DNA of 9,640 nt from Alphaproteobacteria bacterium (GTDB lineage Bacteria; Pseudomonadota; Alphaproteobacteria; Sphingomonadales; Emcibacteraceae). The translations under genes were made by a program, and so were the position numbers. Shown here one piece after another: positions 1-6,937 of this stretch (the first letter of the stretch is position 1; each line of letters begins with the position of its first letter). Under the pieces are notes generated by a model. That model was not told the DNA's origin. It was given only the letters and a program-made list of their open reading frames with translations, and made no database searches. The stretch spans positions 1 through 9,640 of the forward strand of contig NVTJ01000148.1 in NCBI GenBank assembly GCA_002401545.1, given 5' to 3'.

Positions 1-1
1 T

Positions 2-328
2 AATCAAGGTTTGCGTGAATGGGAAAGCTCTCTAGATATGCCACTTTGGATGCCTGGTCAAAAAGCCGCGAGCCGTCAAAAGGCAAGAATGTATATTCTT
101 GAAGCTGAAGCCTATGCTAAAGAAGTGGAAGATAGAGCGATTGGTGAAGCTGATAGGTTTAACAGCTTGTATCAAGCATACAAAAAAGCACCAGAAGTAA
201 CCCGCAAACGTTTGTATCTTGAAACCATGGAAAGAATCCTCGGCAATACGGACAAAGTTATTCTGGAAAGCGGCAGTGGCAATGTTTTGCCTTACCTGCC
301 GTTGCCTGCCATAAAGAAACAGAACTAG
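2..328 (+). CDS. hflK: HflK, C-terminal part (5' end outside window)
   Basis: This is the last ~108 codons of the SPFH-family membrane protein HflK. HflK forms a large inner-membrane complex with HflC that encloses and modulates the FtsH protease. The frame is open from base 2, so the TTG at 11 is not a real start; the transmembrane segment and SPFH domain lie upstream of the window. Recognition rests on the C-terminal coiled-coil and tail: EAEAY, GEADRF, then YKKAPEVTRKRLYLETME and a terminal VLPYLPLP, which are highly characteristic of HflK. The first ~25 residues are rich in Trp, Pro and Met and do not resemble the usual Ala/Glu/Arg-rich helix of the family. The first ~200 bases are also more A+T-rich than hflC. 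The stop overlaps the Shine-Dalgarno of hflC, 15 bases upstream of its start, so the two are one operon. Confidence 0.93.
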   Translation, partial: NQGLREWESSLDMPLWMPGQKAASRQKARMYILEAEAYAKEVEDRAIGEADRFNSLYQAYKKAPEVTRKRLYLETMERILGNTDKVILESGSGNVLPYLPLPAIKKQN

Positions 329-343
329 GAGTGGATAAAGACA

Positions 344-1228
344 ATGACTAATCTAAAATCACTTATTGCATTGATCATCCTGGGTGCCAGTGTTGTTTTA
401 CTGGGCGCTTCCGTCTTTACCGTCAGGGAAACCGAGCAGGCTCTGGTTCTGGAACTTGGATCATGGAAGAAAACCGTGACCGAAGCCGGACTGCATTTCA
501 AAACCCCCTTCCTGCAGGATGTGGTCTATTTCGACAAGCGGATTATACTGCTTGATACCCCGGAACTGATCGTCATTACCCAGGATCAGAAACGGATCAT
601 TGTGGATGCCTTCACCCAATTCCGGGTTGAAGACCCCCTGAAAGTCTATCAGGCGGTGCGCAATGTTGCCGGCGCGGAATCACGGCTTTCGATCATCATC
701 AATTCCAACCTGCGCAAGGTGTTTGGCGGGCGGGAATTTAAAGATGCCCTGTCCGGTGAACGTCGGGCGCTGCGCAAGGCTATTTCGGATTCTGTCAAGG
801 ACGAAGCTGAAGCCCTTGGTATCAAGGTGGTGGATGTGCGCATCAAGCGCACGGACCTGCCTGCCGAGAACAGCAAGCCGATCTTTGACAGCATGATTGC
901 CGAACGGGAACAGGTAGCCCGTGAAATTCGTGCCCGTGGTGAGGAACAGGCGATTCGTATCAAGTCCAAGGCGGACCGCGACCGTATCGTCCTGCTTGCT
1001 GAAGCCGAGCGTGAGGCGCAGAAATTGCGCGGACTGGGCGATGCGACGGCGGCAAAAATCTTCGCCGATGCCTATAATCAGGACCCGGAATTTTATGCCT
1101 TCTATCGGTCCATGATAGCATATAATGTCGCTTTTAAGGAGAAGAACACCACGATGGTGCTGTCACCCACCAGTGATTTCTTCAAATATTTTGGCGATAT
1201 GACCGGCAAAAATAAAAAGAAGAAATAA
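344..1228 (+). CDS. hflC: HflC, SPFH-domain modulator of FtsH
   Basis: This 294-residue protein is close to the usual HflC length. HflC pairs with HflK in the inner membrane, with the bulk of the protein on the periplasmic side, and modulates membrane protein turnover by FtsH. An N-terminal hydrophobic segment (about residues 5-26) is followed by the SPFH/Band 7 domain, which opens with VRETEQALVLELG and runs to about residue 180. Then comes a charged coiled coil (about 185-235, AEREQVAREIRARGEE, AEAEREAQKLRGLGDA). The conserved C-terminal helical part contains DPEFYAFYRSM and a short SPTSDFFKYF segment. The last residues are lysine-rich. The ATG at 344 follows an AGGAG at 327-331 that overlaps the hflK stop. 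The hflK-hflC arrangement is standard, and the downstream protease gene is a common alphaproteobacterial neighbour. Confidence 0.97.
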   Translation: MTNLKSLIALIILGASVVLLGASVFTVRETEQALVLELGSWKKTVTEAGLHFKTPFLQDVVYFDKRIILLDTPELIVITQDQKRIIVDAFTQFRVEDPLKVYQAVRNVAGAESRLSIIINSNLRKVFGGREFKDALSGERRALRKAISDSVKDEAEALGIKVVDVRIKRTDLPAENSKPIFDSMIAEREQVAREIRARGEEQAIRIKSKADRDRIVLLAEAEREAQKLRGLGDATAAKIFADAYNQDPEFYAFYRSMIAYNVAFKEKNTTMVLSPTSDFFKYFGDMTGKNKKKK

Positions 1229-1246
1229 ACGCCGAATTTTAAGATT

Positions 1247-1278
1247 GAGGGTGTGGTTCCTGCGACCATACCCTCTTT
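1247..1278 (+). terminator. Weak hairpin terminator after hflC
   Basis: An 11-bp stem (1247-1257 with 1265-1275, one G-U pair as RNA) encloses a 7-base loop and is followed by only three T residues before CCC. It sits 18 bases after the hflC stop. The short T tract suggests an incomplete terminator that could attenuate transcription into the downstream protease gene rather than stop it. Confidence 0.55.
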
Positions 1279-1427
1279 CCCGCATTATTTATGCGATGAA
1301 GCCATGGAAAAATACGATCAAAGGGTTTTAGGCTTCTCATTTCCGTCACAATGTGTGGTAATGATAAGACCATAAAAATAATTTCAGGGAAGAACAATAA
1401 TAACAACATGGATAAATGGAAGATATC

Positions 1428-1431
1428 AGGA
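1428..1431 (+). promoter_or_regulatory. Ribosome binding site that fixes the degP start
   Basis: AGGA lies 6 bases before the ATG at 1438. The in-frame ATGs at 1351 and 1408 have no comparable site, and starting there would put a polar, Asn-rich stretch ahead of the signal peptide. Confidence 0.7.
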
Positions 1432-1437
1432 ATTAGT

Positions 1438-2907
1438 ATGCGTGAATTAAAGAAAATTTTTATTGGGGTGATGATTATTGTTTCTTATGTGGTCATCTCT
1501 CCCGCCGCCGTTCTTGCCAAGGGGATTCCGGGCAGTTTTGCTGACCTGGCTGAAAAACTCCTGCCCGCCGTGGTTAATGTGAACACGACTCAAACCATCA
1601 AGATTGGTCGTCGTGTCGTTCCGAAAATTCCCGGCATGGAAGACTTCTTCAAGCGTTTTGACCGGGATGGGGGCCAGGAAGAAGGCCGCAACAAGAATGG
1701 TAAAGAACGTCCCCGGACCCGCCAGCGCCAGTCGCTGGGCTCAGGTTTTATCATTGACCCGTCAGGCATTATCATCACCAATAATCATGTGATTGACAAG
1801 GCGGATGTGGTGATGATCAAGATGTATGATGGCCGAGAATTCGAAGCCAAAGTTATCGGTAAGGACAGCAAGCTTGACCTTGCGGTCCTCAAAGTGGAGA
1901 CGGACGAGCCTCTGCCTTTTGTGACGTTTGGCGATGATGCCAAATCCCGCATTGGTGACTGGGTTCTGGCCATTGGCAATCCCTATGCCCTTGGCGGCAC
2001 CATTACCGCCGGCATTATTTCCGCCCGTAACCGGGATATTAATTCCGGACCATATGATAAATATATCCAGACCGACGCCTCCATCAACCGCGGCAACAGC
2101 GGCGGACCGATGTTTAACATGAGCGGCGAAGTGATTGGCATCAATACGGCGATCTTTTCCCCCTCCGGCGGCAATATCGGTATTGGTTTTGCCATTCCGT
2201 CCAATCAGGCTCAGCATGTGATTGCCCAATTGCGTAAATATGGTCATACAAAACGCGGCCGTATCGGGATCAGCTTTCAGCAGGTGACCGATGATATCGC
2301 AGAGAGCCTTGGCATGGAAGATGGTCATGGGGCCTTGGTATCCACCGTTGTTGAAGGCGGACCCGCTGACAGGGCGGGTATTCTTGCTGGAGATATTATC
2401 ATTGAATATGAAGGCAAGATCATCAAGAAGCGTAATGAACTGCCGATCTGGGTGGCCAATACAGAAATTGGCAAGAAGGTGAAACTCGTTGTTCTGCGCA
2501 AGGGCAAAAGAAAGAAACTGACCCTGATAATTGACGAGCTTCAGGAAGGTAATGACGAGGATGAACCTGATATGTCCGATGATGAGGGCATGGATCAGGA
2601 GACACAGGAAATTCTGGGTATGAATCTTGAGCCGATTACCGATAAAGTTCGGGAAAGGCTTGACCTGGAAGATGACTTGGCAGGCGTTCTCATTGCATCC
2701 GTTGACCGCAACAGTCCCGCCAGTGAAAGAGGGTTGCGCCGGGGTGATGTCATCGTGGAAATCACCCAGGAGGCTGTGAAGACAGTGGAGGGTGCTTTGG
2801 CCCGCATTGCAGAGCTGAAAGATAAAGGCCGCAAGAGCATTCTGCTCAAATTTATCCGCCGCGGCAATGTGGCTTTTGTGACGGTCAAGTTTGACAGCAA
2901 AGACTAG
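1438..2907 (+). CDS. degP: Do-family periplasmic serine endoprotease (DegP/HtrA type)
   Basis: This 489-residue periplasmic protease/chaperone degrades or holds misfolded envelope proteins. A signal peptide (residues 1-27) has a basic start, a hydrophobic core and a VLA cleavage motif before KG. A charged, disordered loop covers about 76-98. The trypsin-like domain follows, with catalytic His117 (TNNHV), Asp147 (LDLAVL) and Ser221 (GNSGGP). The first PDZ domain spans about 272-366 and the second about 393-487. An unusually acidic linker (about 367-390, with EDEPDMSDDEG) joins them. Two PDZ domains place it in the DegP/DegQ group rather than DegS. The frame stays open upstream to an ATG at 1351, but the Shine-Dalgarno and signal peptide support 1438. 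It follows hflKC after a weak hairpin, so it may be partly co-transcribed. I saw no convincing RpoE or heat-shock promoter in 1279-1437. Whether it is DegP or DegQ by function cannot be told here. Confidence 0.95.
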   Translation: MRELKKIFIGVMIIVSYVVISPAAVLAKGIPGSFADLAEKLLPAVVNVNTTQTIKIGRRVVPKIPGMEDFFKRFDRDGGQEEGRNKNGKERPRTRQRQSLGSGFIIDPSGIIITNNHVIDKADVVMIKMYDGREFEAKVIGKDSKLDLAVLKVETDEPLPFVTFGDDAKSRIGDWVLAIGNPYALGGTITAGIISARNRDINSGPYDKYIQTDASINRGNSGGPMFNMSGEVIGINTAIFSPSGGNIGIGFAIPSNQAQHVIAQLRKYGHTKRGRIGISFQQVTDDIAESLGMEDGHGALVSTVVEGGPADRAGILAGDIIIEYEGKIIKKRNELPIWVANTEIGKKVKLVVLRKGKRKKLTLIIDELQEGNDEDEPDMSDDEGMDQETQEILGMNLEPITDKVRERLDLEDDLAGVLIASVDRNSPASERGLRRGDVIVEITQEAVKTVEGALARIAELKDKGRKSILLKFIRRGNVAFVTVKFDSKD

Positions 2908-2920
2908 ATTTTATCTGCGG

Positions 2921-2952
2921 AAAAGGCCGGGTCCCGCGCCCCGGCCTTTTTT
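2921..2952 (+). terminator. Strong intrinsic terminator after degP
   Basis: An 11-bp perfect stem, AAAAGGCCGGG (2921-2931) with its complement (2940-2950), encloses an 8-base loop. The T run 2947-2952 follows. It lies 13 bases after the protease stop and closes the hflK-hflC-degP unit. Confidence 0.92.
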
Positions 2953-2965
2953 GTTGGTTCATTCG

Positions 2966-2994
2966 TGGATAATATGACCGGAATGATGTATAAT
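2966..2994 (+). promoter_or_regulatory. Sigma70-like promoter for the peroxiredoxin gene
   Basis: A perfect -10 hexamer TATAAT (2989-2994) lies 17 bases after TGGATA (2966-2971), which matches four of six positions of the -35 consensus. Transcription would start near 3001. That leaves a leader of about 170 bases before the peroxiredoxin start at 3171. It lies just after the degP terminator, as expected for an independent unit. Confidence 0.6.
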
Positions 2995-3005
2995 CGGCTC
3001 ATGGG

Positions 3006-3061
3006 CGCCTATAGACTAAAAATTATTTTTAGAGAGATTAAAATCTTTAATTTATAGGGCG
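3006..3061 (+). promoter_or_regulatory. Possible structured leader (nested inverted repeats)
   Basis: Three complementary pairs nest here. The outer stem is 3006-3013 with 3053-3061 (CGCCTATA/TATAGGGCG, one bulged G). Inside lie a 17-base palindrome (3016-3032, CTAAAAATTATTTTTAG) and ATTAAA/TTTAAT (3037-3042 with 3046-3051). Drawn as RNA they give a three-way junction beginning about five bases after the predicted transcription start. It matches no riboswitch class I recognise. The low complexity of the A+T-rich arms means chance pairing is possible. Confidence 0.35.
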
Positions 3062-3157
3062 TTATTTCGTAAAATTGAATGATTCTAATTTGCTTTATGG
3101 TAAAATTTGCTGTATTGATACAGGTGAATTTTTCGATTCCTGACCAACAATGAACTT

Positions 3158-3163
3158 AAAGGA
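3158..3163 (+). promoter_or_regulatory. Ribosome binding site that fixes the peroxiredoxin start
   Basis: AAAGGA lies 7 bases before the ATG at 3171. The in-frame ATG at 3150 is upstream of this site and has no site of its own, so 3171 is the better start. Confidence 0.75.
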
Positions 3164-3170
3164 AAATATC

Positions 3171-3689
3171 ATGACCAGAGTGCCTACCGTAACTTTTATG
3201 ACCCGCGTGCGCAACGATGCCTTGGAAGGGCCGAATCCTTTTGAATGGAAGGCTTTGACCACTGACGAAATTTTTAAAGGCAAAAAAGTTGTCCTTTTCG
3301 CTCTGCCGGGGGCTTACACGCCAACTTGTTCCACAACCCATTTGCCGGGTTATGAAAAACATTTCGATGAGTTCAGGGCGCTGGGGGTGGATTCAGTGGT
3401 CTGCCTGTCCGTCAATGATGCCTTTGTCATGTATAACTGGGGCAAGGCGCAGAATGTGGAGAATGTCTTTCTGCTGCCCGATGGCAGTGGTGAATTCAGC
3501 CGCAAAATGGGGATGCTGGTTAATAAAGACAATGTGGGTTTTGGTTTCCGCAGCTGGCGTTATTCCATGGTTGTGGAAGACGGCGAAATCACAAAAATGT
3601 TTGTGGAAGACGGTTTTTCCGACAATTTCGGGGCTGACCCTTTCGAAGTATCCGATGCGGACACAATGCTGGCGTATCTGAAAAAGTAA
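3171..3689 (+). CDS. Prx5-type peroxiredoxin (thiol peroxidase, AhpC/TSA redoxin fold)
   Basis: This 172-residue cytoplasmic peroxiredoxin reduces hydrogen peroxide and organic peroxides through a reactive cysteine. The peroxidatic Cys53 sits in the Prx5 signature PGAYTPTCSTTHLPGY (46-61), with Thr50 and Arg130 (SWRYSM) as the other expected active-site residues. The thioredoxin-like core starts at VVLFALPG (40-47). There is one other cysteine, Cys78, in the VCLSVND strand, and none near the C-terminus. The enzyme is therefore probably 1-Cys or glutathione/glutaredoxin-dependent rather than an atypical 2-Cys form. There is no glutaredoxin fusion. The gene stands alone between two terminators and has a long leader. 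I saw no OxyR-like site I could defend. Confidence 0.94.
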   Translation: MTRVPTVTFMTRVRNDALEGPNPFEWKALTTDEIFKGKKVVLFALPGAYTPTCSTTHLPGYEKHFDEFRALGVDSVVCLSVNDAFVMYNWGKAQNVENVFLLPDGSGEFSRKMGMLVNKDNVGFGFRSWRYSMVVEDGEITKMFVEDGFSDNFGADPFEVSDADTMLAYLKK

Positions 3690-3709
3690 TTTGCACTACA
3701 GATAATTTT

Positions 3710-3741
3710 AAGGGGTCATGGCTTCAGGGTCATGGCCCTTT
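3710..3741 (+). terminator. Hairpin terminator between peroxiredoxin and uvrB, possibly bidirectional
   Basis: A stem of AAGGG (3710-3714) with CCCTT continues, past one bulged G, as TCATGGC (3716-3722) with GTCATGG (3729-3735), allowing two G-U pairs around a 6-base loop. A short T run follows. It lies between the convergent peroxiredoxin and uvrB genes and could serve both, though the T tracts are poor on either side. Confidence 0.5.
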
Positions 3742-3793
3742 GTCGTTTGGCATTTCTCCTGAAGGGGTGGGGTTAAATTAAAGCAGAAAGACT

Positions 3794-5944
3794 CTAAAAT
3801 TTTCGGGAAACGGCCTTGTTGCTCTTGCGGCGGTATTGGCGGGTGCCAGGGCGGCCTGCGGTTGATCTGCCTTTTGACAGATGTTTGCTCCCCCCATGAT
3901 TTTTGGCTGGATGTTCAGCAGTGATGCCCAGTTCGTGATCCTCCAACCGCTTCACCTCATCGCGAAGCCGGGCGGCTTCTTCAAATTCAAGATTACCGGC
4001 GGCCTCCAGCATCTGTTTTTCAAGGTCGGCGATATAGGCCTTCAGGTTATGCCCCACCATATGGTTGCCGTCCACATCCAGCGGCACCAGAACATGATCG
4101 CCCTCTGCCACGCTCTGGATAATATCGCCGATGGATTTTTTGATGCTTTGCGGGGTAATGCCATGTTCTTTGTTATAGGCCGTCTGTTTTTCACGCCGCC
4201 GGTCGGTTTCATCCAGCGCCGCTTTCATGCTGCGGGTAATTTTATCAGCATAGAGGATGACTTTGCCATCCACATTTCGCGCCGCCCGGCCAATGGTCTG
4301 TATCAGTGAGGTTTCGGAACGCAGGAAGCCTTCCTTGTCGGCATCCAATATGGTCACAAGGCCGCATTCGGGGATGTCCAGTCCCTCGCGCAGCAGGTTA
4401 ATACCCACCAGAATATCAAAGGTGCCAAGACGCAGATCACGGATGATCTCAATCCGTTCCAGAGTTTCAATATCCGAATGCATATAACGCACCTTCAGGC
4501 CATTCTCGTGAAGATATTCGGTCAGGTCTTCGGCCATGCGCTTGGTCAATGTGGTGACCAGCACCCGGTAGCCTTTTTCAATGGTGGCCCGCGCTTCATG
4601 GAGCAGGTCATCAATCTGGCTTTCCACCGGTTTGATTTCGCACGGCGGGTCGATAAGCCCTGTGGGACGGATGACCTGTTCGATAAATTCACCGCCGGTC
4701 TGCGCCATTTCCCACTTGCCCGGTGTCGCCGAGACATAGATGCTTTGCGGACGCAGGCGGTCCCATTCCTCAAACTTCAGCGGTCGGTTGTCAATGCAGG
4801 AGGGCAGGCGGAAACCAAATTCAGACAATGTGCTTTTGCGGGAAAAATCACCCTTGCTCATGCCGCCGACCTGGGGCACGCTCACATGGCTTTCGTCAAC
4901 AAACAACAGCATATTATCGGGCAGATATTCAAATAATGTCGGCGGGTTGCTGCCCGGTGCGCGTCCTGTAAGATGGCGGGAATAATTCTCGATCCCGGCG
5001 CAGCCCCCTGTGGCCGCCATCATTTCAAGGTCGAGTTTGGTGCGCTGTTCGAGGCGGGCAGCCTCCAGTATCCTGCCCTGTTCATTCAGATCTTTCAGAC
5101 GCCAGTCCAATTCCGCCCTGATGGTTTTCTGGGCCTGCTGAAGCGTAGGGCCGGGGGTGACATAATGGCTGTTGGCATAAAGTTTTGTCTGGTCCACATT
5201 TTCGATTTTCTCCCCGGTCAGCGGGTCAAATATGATGATCGCCTCCAACTCATCACCAAAGAAATCAAGCCGGATGGCCCGGTCTTCGTAGCTGGACGGA
5301 AAAACTTCGATCACATCACCGCGAACCCGGAAAGTGCCGCGTTTGAAGAAATTATCGTTGCGCTTATAATGCAATTCCACCATGCGCCGCAGCAGGTGGC
5401 GCTGATCCATCATCATGCCAACCTCAAAGGGAATGGTCATTTCAAGGTAGGTTTCCGGTGACCCCATACCATAAATGCAGGACACACTGGCGACGATAAT
5501 CACATCATCGCGTTCAAATACCGAACGGGTCGCCGCATGGCGCATACGGTCGATCTGCTCATTGATGCTGGCATCTTTTTCAATATAGGTGTCGGAACGC
5601 GGCACGTAAGCCTCGGGCTGATAATAATCATAATAGGAAACAAAATATTCCACCGCATTGTCAGGAAAAAATGATTTCATTTCGCCGTAAAGCTGGGCGG
5701 CCAGGGTTTTGTTATGGGCCATGATGATGGCGGGGCGCTGGGTATGCTCAATTACCTTGGCCATGGTATAGGTTTTGCCGGACCCGGTCACCCCGAGCAG
5801 AACCTGATCAGCCAGTCCGTCATTAATGCCTCTAACCAGTTTCTCTATGGCCTGTGGCTGATCCCCGGACGGGGAGAAGTCCGACTGCAATCTAAAGGCA
5901 ATACCGCCTTCAGTTTTTTTTGGGCGGAGCATTGTTGGTTTCAT
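3794..5944 (-). CDS. uvrB: UvrB, excinuclease ABC subunit B
   Basis: This 716-residue protein is the damage-verification subunit of nucleotide excision repair. It receives DNA from UvrA, probes the lesion with its beta-hairpin and recruits the UvrC nuclease. Visible in order: the N-terminal SDFSPSGDQPQAI; the Walker A GVTGSGKT (51-58); the beta-hairpin region YYDYYQPEAYVP (104-115); the UvrB-typical GGCAGIENYSRHL (313-325); the DESH Walker B variant (350-353); the helicase C-terminal half with SATPG (405-409) and QTIGRAARN (549-557); and a UVR domain (about 634-669) for UvrC contact. The basic tail with GRSTAGRPGTR is usual in alphaproteobacterial UvrB. The ATG at 5944 has a GGAA 8 bases upstream; Met5 is a possible alternative. 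It is transcribed divergently from the DUF4169 gene. I did not find the alphaproteobacterial LexA box (GTTC-N7-GTTC) in the 140-base upstream gap, so SOS control is not supported. Confidence 0.98.
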   Translation of the reverse strand: MKPTMLRPKKTEGGIAFRLQSDFSPSGDQPQAIEKLVRGINDGLADQVLLGVTGSGKTYTMAKVIEHTQRPAIIMAHNKTLAAQLYGEMKSFFPDNAVEYFVSYYDYYQPEAYVPRSDTYIEKDASINEQIDRMRHAATRSVFERDDVIIVASVSCIYGMGSPETYLEMTIPFEVGMMMDQRHLLRRMVELHYKRNDNFFKRGTFRVRGDVIEVFPSSYEDRAIRLDFFGDELEAIIIFDPLTGEKIENVDQTKLYANSHYVTPGPTLQQAQKTIRAELDWRLKDLNEQGRILEAARLEQRTKLDLEMMAATGGCAGIENYSRHLTGRAPGSNPPTLFEYLPDNMLLFVDESHVSVPQVGGMSKGDFSRKSTLSEFGFRLPSCIDNRPLKFEEWDRLRPQSIYVSATPGKWEMAQTGGEFIEQVIRPTGLIDPPCEIKPVESQIDDLLHEARATIEKGYRVLVTTLTKRMAEDLTEYLHENGLKVRYMHSDIETLERIEIIRDLRLGTFDILVGINLLREGLDIPECGLVTILDADKEGFLRSETSLIQTIGRAARNVDGKVILYADKITRSMKAALDETDRRREKQTAYNKEHGITPQSIKKSIGDIIQSVAEGDHVLVPLDVDGNHMVGHNLKAYIADLEKQMLEAAGNLEFEEAARLRDEVKRLEDHELGITAEHPAKNHGGSKHLSKGRSTAGRPGTRQYRRKSNKAVSRKF

Positions 5945-6019
5945 AGGTCAAATTCCGGCAAAAGTTTCCCTTTTGTTCTTATCAGCTTTTGGGCGACCAT
6001 GCTTGTTTTTTTTATGCCT

Positions 6020-6055
6020 CATAAGAAAAAAACTGCCAAAGGTATATTTCTTATG
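6020..6055. promoter_or_regulatory. Perfect 9-bp inverted repeat between uvrB and the DUF4169 gene
   Basis: CATAAGAAA (6020-6028) and TTTCTTATG (6047-6055) are exact inverted copies separated by 18 bases. They lie in the only gap between two divergent genes, so the element could be an operator for either. No flanking T run makes a terminator likely. I know no regulator with this site. Confidence 0.4.
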
Positions 6056-6084
6056 TTACGTTCAATTAAAATAAAGGGTATATC

Positions 6085-6270
6085 ATGACAAATGTCATCA
6101 ATTTCAAACAGGCCGGGAAAAAAGTTACCAGAATTAAAAAAGAAAACCGGGCGAAAGAAAATCGGGTAAAACATGGCCAGAAAAAACTGACCCGCCACCT
6201 GATTAAAAGAACCGGGAAAGCTCTCGAAACTCATCTGGATGGTCATAAAATGGACGATCCCAGAGATTAA
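6085..6270 (+). CDS. DUF4169 family small basic protein
   Basis: This 61-residue, strongly basic and probably helical protein is of unknown function. The N-terminus NVINFKQAGKK, the central NRVKHGQKK and the ending LDGHKMDD follow the pattern I know for DUF4169: an opening resembling INLRxARK, an ENRxxFG-like middle, and LDGHRLD near the end. There is no signal peptide, membrane segment or cysteine. AAAGGG lies 6 bases before the ATG. In alphaproteobacteria this family is often found next to ribbon-helix-helix or DUF2889-type genes. Here it converges with a DUF2889 gene, with 13 bases between the stops. The high Lys/Arg content would suit nucleic acid or ribosome contact, but that is only inference. 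Confidence 0.8.
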   Translation: MTNVINFKQAGKKVTRIKKENRAKENRVKHGQKKLTRHLIKRTGKALETHLDGHKMDDPRD

Positions 6271-6283
6271 GGGGCTGGTCTCA

Positions 6284-6856
6284 TCAATCCCCGGTGTAAA
6301 ATTCCGGGGCATATTCCTTGACTGTCGGGCCATCTGAGGCCCAGCTGTGACAGCTGTCGAGCATAGGCGGGCGCGATTTTTTAGTCCCTTCTGCCTCTTG
6401 TGCTTTGGCAGCTTCCCGCCGCCGTTTTATGATGACCGGCATCATGGACTGAATGGCGACTGTTGCCAGCACCGGCAATAGTTCCGTCAGATGGGTGCAG
6501 CCCAGTTTGCCCCCAAGCCGCGCCTTGATCGCCCGGCGCCAGCCAACGCCGATCCTGACCCCGATCAGCTTCTTGTAATCCACAGAAATACTGGGGCAGC
6601 CCTTAAAGGGATGGTGATCAATATGGGCTTCCACATCCTGCACTTCCAGGTCATCATTCAGCGTCAGCCGCAGATACATTTCATGAAGCGGCTCGCCCGG
6701 TTCCACCTTGCCACGGAATTTATTGTCAAAGGCATAATGTTTCATGTCTTCCATGCGGGCTTCAATATCCCACAGACCGTCTTCGCGCTCATAGCCATCA
6801 CATTTTATGGTGCGGGTATGCATGGGCGTGCGGGCGGCAGGCGTTGATAAAGGCAT
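6284..6856 (-). CDS. DUF2889 family protein
   Basis: This 190-residue soluble protein is of unknown function. Family marks visible are GYEREDGLWDIEARM (21-35), GEPLHEMYLRLTL (54-66) with the following DVEAHIDHHPF, GCPSI (86-90), IGVGWRRAI (102-110), GCTHLTELLP (119-128) and the C-terminal LDSCHSWASDGPTV (166-179). The conserved Cys/His residues (Cys87, Cys120, His122, Cys169, His170) could bind metal or a cofactor, but I know of no demonstrated activity. AAGGAG lies 6 bases before the ATG, an unusually good site for this window. It is divergent from queC, sharing an 81-base gap, and convergent with the DUF4169 gene. Confidence 0.85.
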   Translation of the reverse strand: MPLSTPAARTPMHTRTIKCDGYEREDGLWDIEARMEDMKHYAFDNKFRGKVEPGEPLHEMYLRLTLNDDLEVQDVEAHIDHHPFKGCPSISVDYKKLIGVRIGVGWRRAIKARLGGKLGCTHLTELLPVLATVAIQSMMPVIIKRRREAAKAQEAEGTKKSRPPMLDSCHSWASDGPTVKEYAPEFYTGD

Positions 6857-6937
6857 ATCTTTCTCCTTAAGGCTGGCCCTATACTTGGTTTTGGGCTATG
6901 TGAATTACAAGGTGCAGATAAAGAAGAATACACAAAT

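Noticed and set aside
1351..1437. Upstream extension of the Do protease by 29 residues
   Set aside because: It would place a polar, Asn-rich stretch ahead of the signal peptide and lacks a ribosome site; AGGA before 1438 fits better.
1762..2328. Long open frame (188 codons) on the minus strand inside the protease gene
   Set aside because: It lies wholly antisense to a gene with a complete catalytic triad and shows no recognisable family; it is a shadow of the coding strand's composition.
5945..6084. LexA (SOS) box upstream of uvrB
   Set aside because: GTTC occurs at 5975-5978 and 6060-6063, but neither has a second GTTC seven bases on, and no GAAC pair is present.
6857..6937. preQ1 riboswitch upstream of queC
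   Set aside because: The gap is short and lacks the class I preQ1 aptamer pattern (a C-rich loop with the A-rich tail); no alternative aptamer is visible.
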